The position numbers were made by a program, and so were the translations under genes. Below, piece by piece: positions 4,847-9,437 of a stretch of 9,437 nucleotides of DNA (its first letter is position 1; each line of letters opens with the position of its first letter). Origin of the DNA: an uncultured Lachnospiraceae bacterium (lineage in GTDB: Bacteria > Bacillota_A > Clostridia > Lachnospirales > Lachnospiraceae); the NCBI GenBank assembly GCA_947175285.1, contig CAMWMM010000161.1, positions 1 through 9,437 of the forward strand, in the 5' to 3' direction. The notes beneath the pieces were generated by a model, which was not told where the DNA came from, did not search any database, and saw only the letters and a list, made by a program, of their open reading frames with translations.

Positions 4847-6810
4847 TATTTACTTTCTTCCTGATTCTCTTCTTTTCGGATTTCTTTTGTTCTGATTTCC
4901 TTACAAATCTGTTCAATGAAATCTCCCAAAGGTTTCACGCCCTCGTCGCCCGCAAAACGGCTTCTGACGGAAACCGTGCCGTCCTCTTCTTCCTGCGCTC
5001 CTACGACCAGCATGTAAGGAAGTTTGGCAAGTCTTGCCTCACGAATCTTAAAACCAATCTTTTCCGAACGGTTATCTACCGTGACATCCACATCATTTTT
5101 CGCGAGTTCTTTCCGGACTTTTTCCGCATATTCTTCATATTTCTCCGAAATCGGAAGAACACGCACCTGTTCAGGGCAGAGCCACGTCGGGAATTTCCCG
5201 GCATATTTTTCAATCAGCCATGCCAATGTTCTCTCATAGCATCCCATAGAAGTCCTGTGGATGATATAAGGACGGATTTTCTCTCCGTTCTGGTCGATAT
5301 AATACATATCAAAATTCTCTGCAATCGCACAGTCAAGCTGAATGGTAATCATCGTATCTTCTTTACCGTATACATTCTTCGCCTGAATATCAATTTTCGG
5401 GCCGTAAAATGCCGCTTCCCCGTCCGCTTCCGTAAACGGAACTCCTTTTGCTTTCAAAACTTCACGAATCTTGTCCTGTGTGGACTCCCAGTATTCTTCA
5501 TCTCCCAAATACTTCTCTTTATTATTCGGATCCCATTTAGAAAGACGATAGGTTACTTCATCCTCCAAACCCAATGTAGAAAGACAATAGTGTGCCAAAT
5601 CCAGACAATTTTTCAATTCTTCCTGCGCCTGATCGGGACGAATTACCAGATGTCCCTCTGAAATCGTAAACTGACGCACCCTCGTGAGTCCGTGCATTTC
5701 TCCGGAATCCTCATTTCGAAACAGCGTAGATGTCTCTCCATAGCGAATCGGCAAATCCCGATAAGAATGCTGGCTGTTCTTATAGCAATAATACTGGAAC
5801 GGGCATGTCATCGGACGAAGTGCAAACACTTCCTTATCTACTTCCTCATCCCCAAGCACGAACATTCCTTCTTTATAATGATCCCAGTGACCTGAAATCT
5901 TATATAAATCACTCTTCGCCATAAGCGGCGTCTTTGTGCGGACATAGCCCCACTCTTTATCCTCTAAATCCTCAATCCAACGCTGCATCTTCATAATCAT
6001 CTTCGTACCCTTAGGCAGTAACAGCGGCAGACCTTGTCCGATAACATCGACTGTTGTAAACAGCTCCATTTCACGTCCCAGCTTATTGTGGTCGCGCTTC
6101 TTAATATCCTCTAAATGCTCCAGATAAGCGGCAAGTTCCTCTTTTTTCTGAAAAGCGGTTCCATAAATACGCTGCAACTGCGCTTTATTGGAATCTCCTC
6201 TCCAATATGCCATGGAAGAAGAAATCAATTTAAATGCCTTGATGGATTTCACACTCATCAGGTGAGGTCCCGCACATAAGTCCACAAAACCGCCCTGGTC
6301 ATAGAAAGAAATCTCCGCATCTTCTGGCAGGTCACGAATCAGTTCCACTTTATATGGTTCGCCTTTTTCCTCCATGAAACGGATTGCTTCCTCTCTCGGC
6401 ATCGTAAACCGTTCTAATTTATGCCCTTCTTTAATGATTTTCTTCATCTCTGCTTCCAGATTGTCCAAATCCTCTCTGGAAAAGGGCTCTGCATCAAAAT
6501 CATAATAAAAGCCCTCGTCAATTGCCGGACCAATCGTTACTTTTGCATCCGGGAACAATCTTTTTACCGCTTCGGCAAGAACGTGGGAAGCCGTATGTCT
6601 GATAACACGCAGTCCCACCTCGTCATTTGCCGTTACAATATTCAGCTCACAATCCTGACTTATGATTGTTCTAAGATCTTCTACTTTACCGTCAACTTCT
6701 CCGGCACAGGCTGCTCTTGCAAGCCCTTCCGATATATCAGCAGCAATGTCATAAATGCTCATTGGCTGCGCATATTCTTTACATGAACCATCTTTTAATG
6801 TGATTTTCAT
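4846..6810 (-). CDS. thrS: Threonyl-tRNA synthetase
   Basis: Class II synthetase that charges tRNA-Thr and edits mischarged Ser-tRNA. The 654 residues include the TGS domain (1-62), the editing domain with HxxxH (H72, H76) and CAGPH (C179, H183), the catalytic core with motif 2 (TLFRNEDSGEMHG, R365), and the C-terminal anticodon-binding domain (about 545-635). The zinc ligands are present as C336, H387 and H518. The local sequence MTCPFQ departs from the common MNCPxH form. A charged tail of about 15 residues (KEIRTKEIRKEENQEESK) ends the protein. AGGGAG lies ten bases before the ATG. The gene starts 16 bases after a small membrane protein gene and overlaps the glycosyltransferase start, so the three probably form one transcript. 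No T-box leader is visible upstream. Confidence 0.98.
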   Translation of the reverse strand: MKITLKDGSCKEYAQPMSIYDIAADISEGLARAACAGEVDGKVEDLRTIISQDCELNIVTANDEVGLRVIRHTASHVLAEAVKRLFPDAKVTIGPAIDEGFYYDFDAEPFSREDLDNLEAEMKKIIKEGHKLERFTMPREEAIRFMEEKGEPYKVELIRDLPEDAEISFYDQGGFVDLCAGPHLMSVKSIKAFKLISSSMAYWRGDSNKAQLQRIYGTAFQKKEELAAYLEHLEDIKKRDHNKLGREMELFTTVDVIGQGLPLLLPKGTKMIMKMQRWIEDLEDKEWGYVRTKTPLMAKSDLYKISGHWDHYKEGMFVLGDEEVDKEVFALRPMTCPFQYYCYKNSQHSYRDLPIRYGETSTLFRNEDSGEMHGLTRVRQFTISEGHLVIRPDQAQEELKNCLDLAHYCLSTLGLEDEVTYRLSKWDPNNKEKYLGDEEYWESTQDKIREVLKAKGVPFTEADGEAAFYGPKIDIQAKNVYGKEDTMITIQLDCAIAENFDMYYIDQNGEKIRPYIIHRTSMGCYERTLAWLIEKYAGKFPTWLCPEQVRVLPISEKYEEYAEKVRKELAKNDVDVTVDNRSEKIGFKIREARLAKLPYMLVVGAQEEEDGTVSVRSRFAGDEGVKPLGDFIEQICKEIRTKEIRKEENQEESK

Positions 6811-6826
6811 TAATGCTTTACTCCCT

Positions 6827-7093
6827 TCATTCCTCTTCTACAGCGTCATCATCAGCACCCAGATTTCCATTATGGCAGCCATTTCCCTGATTATTGCTGC
6901 CGATAGTGATATTGATACCGTGCGTCAGCGGTGCATTTATAAATCCGATTGCAATACCGACTAAAACAAATATGGCTCCAAATAACCAACACTCTTTTTT
7001 ACCAATAGTAATTTCACCCTCAAAGAATTTCTCCGATGATTTTTTTACTTCCGACCAAATTTTTCTGAGAATTGCTGCTCCTGTTATCATCAT
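6827..7093 (-). CDS. Small one-pass membrane protein, unknown function
   Basis: An 88-residue protein I do not recognise. A basic, amphipathic N-terminal part (ILRKIWSEVKKSSEKFF) is followed by one strong hydrophobic segment at about 36-56 (WLFGAIFVLVGIAIGFI). A Gly/Asn-rich stretch follows (IGSNNQGNGCHNGN), and an acidic end, DDDAVEEE. The positive-inside rule places the N-terminus in the cytoplasm and the tail outside. The reading frame is credible: AGGAG lies ten bases before the ATG at 7093, an extended -10 promoter lies further upstream, and thrS begins 16 bases after its stop. The position suggests co-transcription with thrS. A second ATG at 7090 is equally possible. Confidence 0.75.
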   Translation of the reverse strand: MMITGAAILRKIWSEVKKSSEKFFEGEITIGKKECWLFGAIFVLVGIAIGFINAPLTHGINITIGSNNQGNGCHNGNLGADDDAVEEE

Positions 7094-7159
7094 AATCTCT
7101 ATTCTCCTCTACTATATCATCTAACTTCGCAAACTCGCGCTTGCAGCGCTTCTGCGGCT

Positions 7160-7168
7160 ATTATATCA
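7160..7168 (-). promoter_or_regulatory. Extended -10 promoter for the small membrane protein-thrS transcript
   Basis: The minus strand reads TGATATAAT, a perfect extended -10 (TGnTATAAT), overlapping the stop codon of the cysteine-protein gene. No good -35 box lies 17 bases upstream, which is acceptable for an extended -10 promoter. The resulting leader before the ATG at 7093 would be about 60 bases and contains a GCGCT-GCA-AGCGC hairpin. Partial read-through from the upstream operon is also likely, as no terminator separates them. Confidence 0.6.
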
Positions 7169-7636
7169 TGAAAAAAGGACATCTTCGATAATCTCCGCCG
7201 CACAGGCAATGATTCTGCCGCACGGTCTGGAGGCATAGAACTCAGGTGTCCTTTTGGATGGCTTTGCACTTTCCTCCATCCCCTCTATTCCCAACAGTTC
7301 CCTGCAGATAATTGTTCCCTGCTGTTCTTTAAATAAAGCGCTCATACGGCGTACCAGCGCATAGATATGCTCTTTTGCTTCTTCATTCTCCGGATCGGCA
7401 TTGCCCTCTTTTAATCCGGCAAGCATTGCCATTGCCGACACCGTACCACAGACTTCCCGCATACGCCCGATGCCGCCGCCCATGGCGCTCGACATCTTTA
7501 ATGCTGTCTCTGTGTCCATCCCAAGTAAATCCGCATATGCAGCAAAAACCGACTGTGCACAATTATATCCGCTTTTAAATAAGCTGAGCGCAAACTCTGC
7601 CCGTACTTCTGACTGCGGTGCTTCCGGTACTTTCAT
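7166..7636 (-). CDS. C_GCAxxG_C_C family cysteine protein (putative redox protein)
   Basis: A 156-residue protein matching the C_GCAxxG_C_C family, thought to be redox-active from its invariant cysteines; no reaction is established. Features in order: GYNCAQSVFAAY (C26), the glycine-rich GGGIG (53-57), EVCGTVSAMAMLAGL (C63), ICRELLG (C111) and RPCGRIIACAAEI (C139, C145). The motif usually written CGAxxG appears here as CGTVSA, a departure at two positions. No signal peptide or membrane segment is visible. The ATG at 7636 follows the CAP gene by 39 bases, with AGGGG about a dozen bases before it. The gene probably shares the transcript of the SEC-C and CAP genes. Members are often found near transporter genes; none is present in this window. 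Confidence 0.88.
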   Translation of the reverse strand: MKVPEAPQSEVRAEFALSLFKSGYNCAQSVFAAYADLLGMDTETALKMSSAMGGGIGRMREVCGTVSAMAMLAGLKEGNADPENEEAKEHIYALVRRMSALFKEQQGTIICRELLGIEGMEESAKPSKRTPEFYASRPCGRIIACAAEIIEDVLFS

Positions 7637-7675
7637 GCTAAAATCATACCCCTTTCTGCTACGGCGTACTTTTAT

Positions 7676-8197
7676 CTAATAGCCAAATTCCTGAACCCAG
7701 TACCACTTGCCATTACTCTCATAAAGCGCAATTCCGATTGTCTGAAAAGAAGCATACAGAATATTATCTTTATGCTCGGAAGATTTCATCCAGGCTTCCA
7801 TCACGCTGTCCGCACTCTGGTATCCTCTGGCAATATTCTCTCCGTAGATGACTTCGTCATTTACCGTCCACCATTCGCTGCCGTCCGGTCTGACATGAGA
7901 AAATATCTGTTCAATCTCTTTTGCCCTGATATCTGCTGCCTCTGCCAGTTCCCCATTCCATACAAGTTCCGGCAGACCGATTTCCACCCTCGCCCCGTTT
8001 ACTTGCGCAAGAACTTCTTTTATCTCATCCGTCAGCATGTCTGTCTCATTTCCTGAAACAGTTGCCGGCTCATAAGCAGCCATAACATCTGTTCGCATTC
8101 CGGCTAAGGTGCCCAATATACAGACAATGCAAAGAAGCAGTATGCTGCACATCCTATTCAGTTTCCTGCTTTTTTCTATACGTTTTTCCCACAACAT
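7676..8197 (-). CDS. Secreted or membrane-anchored CAP-domain (SCP/PR1) protein
   Basis: A 173-residue exported protein. A basic N-terminus ([11 protein letters not shown]) precedes a hydrophobic segment (about 17-33) with a likely signal peptidase site near MAAYEP (39-44). The CAP domain follows: H101 in FSHVRPDG, E120 in GENIARG, and E141/H142 in SSEHKDNIL, together the conserved tetrad, then the closing strand [11 protein letters not shown] proteins of this type are common in spore-forming and gut Firmicutes; their substrates are largely unknown. The ATG at 8197 lies inside the SEC-C gene, a 22-base overlap that suggests coupled translation. A later ATG at 8152 would remove the charged N-region of the signal peptide, so I prefer the first. 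Confidence 0.88.
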   Translation of the reverse strand: MLWEKRIEKSRKLNRMCSILLLCIVCILGTLAGMRTDVMAAYEPATVSGNETDMLTDEIKEVLAQVNGARVEIGLPELVWNGELAEAADIRAKEIEQIFSHVRPDGSEWWTVNDEVIYGENIARGYQSADSVMEAWMKSSEHKDNILYASFQTIGIALYESNGKWYWVQEFGY

Positions 8198-8682
8198 TTC
8201 TTGTACTTTTTACCACTTCCGCAAGGGCAGGGGTCATTTGGATATACCTTCGGCGCCTTGTGAATCGTAGTAGACTCCTTTTGTTCCTTATAAAGACTCT
8301 TTCTGGTTTCCTCGTCAAAAATGTCGTTCCACTCTTCCAAGTTATACAGCCAGTCAGCACCCGCTGCTACCATATTCTTATAAAGAAGCTCTTTTTCAAA
8401 CCCAAGATTTACTTTGGTATCTTCTTCCATTTCCTCTATTGGGTTTGCTTTCTTTAAGCTGTCATTAATACCGTCCAAAAAGCCTGTCATTGTCATAATA
8501 TCGACATTGAATTTTTCTGCCAGTTCCTTGACAGTGCCCTTTACGGTTTTATCAGGATTTTTTAAGAGTTCTGCATAGATTTCTTTTTCTTTCAAAAAAT
8601 AATCAGACCATAATCTTTGCAAATCTCCCTTATTGGCTGTTTCTGAATAAGCCATATTACGCCACTGTTCTAATAATGCCAT
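8176..8682 (-). CDS. SEC-C metal-binding motif protein
   Basis: A 168-residue cytoplasmic protein ending in a textbook SEC-C motif, [16 protein letters not shown], with zinc ligands C152, C154, C163 and C164 (CxCx8CC), as at the SecA C-terminus. The preceding 140 residues are acidic and helical ([43 protein letters not shown]) and are not SecA; I can assign no function to them. The ATG at 8682 is preceded by AAGGTGG eight bases upstream. An in-frame GTG four codons earlier overlaps that site and is therefore unlikely. It is the first gene of a run with the CAP and cysteine-protein genes. Confidence 0.88.
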   Translation of the reverse strand: MALLEQWRNMAYSETANKGDLQRLWSDYFLKEKEIYAELLKNPDKTVKGTVKELAEKFNVDIMTMTGFLDGINDSLKKANPIEEMEEDTKVNLGFEKELLYKNMVAAGADWLYNLEEWNDIFDEETRKSLYKEQKESTTIHKAPKVYPNDPCPCGSGKKYKKCCGKNV

Positions 8683-8738
8683 TTCTATAACCACCTTTTT
8701 TCCGTTCTGTAATCATTATATCGCATAGTTACTTCGTT

Positions 8739-8767
8739 AGTATACAACATTTTGTGGCAAAAGTAAA
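8739..8767 (-). promoter_or_regulatory. Candidate promoter for the SEC-C-CAP operon
   Basis: On the minus strand TTTACT (8762-8767, 4 of 6 to the -35 consensus) lies 17 bases from TATACT (8739-8744). A second -10-like TATAAT at 8715-8720 has no matching -35 box. Either could start the transcript, giving a leader of roughly 30-60 bases. Confidence 0.5.
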
Positions 8768-8784
8768 TATCCTTAACTAATTAC

Positions 8785-8806
8785 TGTAAAATTCCCGTGT
8801 AAAATT
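8785..8806. repeat. 9-bp direct repeat upstream of the SEC-C promoter
   Basis: TGTAAAATT occurs twice (8785-8793 and 8798-8806), separated by CCCG, a 13-base period. It lies just upstream of the candidate -35 box in an A/T-rich stretch that continues to about 8870. It could be a regulator site or part of an UP-like region; the sequence alone does not decide. The rest of the gene-free stretch 8683-8919 holds only the promoter, A/T tracts and a 6-bp inverted repeat GATAAG-N6-CTTATC (8889-8906). Confidence 0.4.
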
Positions 8807-8919
8807 TTTATAAATTTTAATTTTTTTCACTTTTTTCAAAATTAATGAATAAACTTTCCATATCCGGTAACAATGTTAATAGTCAAAAGATAAGGAAATA
8901 CTTATCCTCCCCTAAAAAG

Positions 8920-8957
8920 AAAACCCCGGCGCTGCAATGGTGCAGTGCCGGGGTTTT
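8920..8957 (-). terminator. Strong intrinsic terminator after the antitoxin gene
   Basis: A 17-bp stem (8920-8936 with 8941-8957, one G-U pair in the plus sense) with a 4-base loop contains CCCCGGC/GCCGGGG and ends in TTTTCTTTTT on the minus strand. It lies 17 bases after the antitoxin stop. On the plus strand the stem also ends in TTTT, but with a poorer tail, so termination there would be weaker. Confidence 0.93.
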
Positions 8958-8974
8958 CGATTTATTACCATAAT

Positions 8975-9268
8975 CTAATTCTTTGCCGGTTTCTTAGGTA
9001 CAAACTCCAATTTTAACGTCATTCCCATTCCATCCGCCAAACGCTTTAATAACTTAAGAGACGGATTCCTTGTTCCGTTTTCTAATTTGCTTATATCTGC
9101 CTGATTGATTCCAGTTCTGTCTGCGAGTTCTTTTTGAGTTAGATTTTGTGATATCCTTGCATCGACCATTGCCCGAATCACGTCCATTTCCGGCTGAATA
9201 TTTTCCCATTCCTCTCTAAATTCATCATCCTGTAATTGTTCATTTAAAAACTCCTGAAATTCACTCAT
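8975..9268 (-). CDS. HigA-type antitoxin, XRE-family DNA-binding protein
   Basis: A 97-residue antitoxin-like protein. An acidic N-terminal part (about 1-28) precedes an XRE helix-turn-helix at about 33-85: QNLTQKELADRTGINQADIS then KLENGTRNPSLKLLKRLA. This fold binds the operator of its own operon. The tail (MTLKLEFVPKKPAKN) is typical of HigA-like antitoxins. The gene overlaps the toxin 3' end by eight bases. I prefer the ATG at 9268 because AAAGGA lies nine bases before it; the in-frame ATG at 9274 is only about three bases from that site. Toxin-before-antitoxin order is typical of HigBA pairs. Its likely role is to neutralise the toxin and repress transcription. Confidence 0.88.
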   Translation of the reverse strand: MSEFQEFLNEQLQDDEFREEWENIQPEMDVIRAMVDARISQNLTQKELADRTGINQADISKLENGTRNPSLKLLKRLADGMGMTLKLEFVPKKPAKN

Positions 9269-9437
9269 TACCATTCATCCTTTCCAAATAATCTTTGCGA
9301 TATGACTTTGCCAACTCTAATTCCCGCTTTGGTGTTTTCTGTGTTTTTTTAATAAATCCGTTTGTTATTATTATCTTCTTTTCATAATAGAAAAAATATA
9401 AAACTCTTGTTATATCCGTTCCTACTTTCCCGCGAAT
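9261..9437 (-). CDS. HigB/Gp49-like RelE-superfamily toxin, C-terminal part
   Basis: An open reading frame enters at the window end and gives 58 residues before its TGA. The sequence RVLYFFYYEKKIIITNGFIK followed by KTQKTPKRELELAKSYRKDY is the typical C-terminal half of the phage-derived Gp49-like/HigB toxin family, ribosome-dependent or mRNA-cutting toxins of the RelE superfamily. The family's lengths are around 110 residues, so about half is missing to the right, cut by the window rather than visibly broken. It overlaps the antitoxin start, which supports co-translation. Its promoter and N-terminus lie outside the window. Confidence 0.88.
   Translation of the reverse strand: MRGKVGTDITRVLYFFYYEKKIIITNGFIKKTQKTPKRELELAKSYRKDYLERMNGNE

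Noticed and set aside
5257..5661. Long open frames on the plus strand, here and opposite pepD, infC and the glycosyltransferase
   Set aside because: They lie antisense to well-identified genes, show no family motifs or ribosome binding sites, and have compositions expected of reverse frames.
6811..7165. T-box riboswitch expected upstream of thrS
   Set aside because: I found no T-box consensus (GGGTGGNACCGCG-like), and most of the stretch is occupied by a credible 88-codon gene.
8889..8906. Inverted repeat GATAAG-N6-CTTATC as a terminator
   Set aside because: The stem is 6 bp and A/T-rich with no T-run after it, and a far better terminator lies next to it at 8920-8957.

Overview
The window reads as a low-to-moderate GC Firmicute, most likely a Lachnospiraceae-type gut clostridium. 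The evidence is strong AGGAGG ribosome binding sites, sigma-A style promoters, an infC-rpmI-rplT operon with a long attenuator leader, a DUF1540 protein, a SEC-C protein and an AT-leaning codon choice. Every gene I can support lies on the minus strand, so transcription runs from high to low coordinates. I name no genus because no marker in the window allows it.

Reading in the direction of transcription: positions 9437-8920 hold a HigBA-type toxin-antitoxin pair (toxin cut by the window end), closed by a very strong GC-rich terminator. After a roughly 290-base AT-rich gap with a promoter come a SEC-C motif protein, a secreted CAP-domain protein overlapping it by 22 bases, and a C_GCAxxG_C_C family cysteine protein (8682-7166). 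An extended -10 promoter then precedes an 88-residue one-pass membrane protein, threonyl-tRNA synthetase (thrS) and a GT-C/GT39-like multi-pass glycosyltransferase, whose ATG overlaps the thrS stop codon. A cysteine-rich DUF1540 protein and a lipoprotein follow (3199-2121).

From 2096 to 668 lies the translation operon: a near-consensus promoter, a roughly 195-base leader with an intrinsic terminator (L20-leader type), infC starting at the rare codon AUU, rpmI, rplT and a 14-bp terminator. The last gene is the N-terminal part of a PepD-type aminoacyl-histidine dipeptidase. It runs into the window edge, where the first 17 bases look like Tn5/Nextera adapter rather than genome, and it carries a probable one-base frameshift just before the edge.

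Most of the window is housekeeping or common accessory content. The parts most worth a second look are the infC leader architecture with its AUU start, the A/T palindrome upstream of its promoter, thrS without a visible T-box behind a small membrane protein gene, and the adapter plus frameshift at the left edge. I do not see a convincing new multi-gene system.
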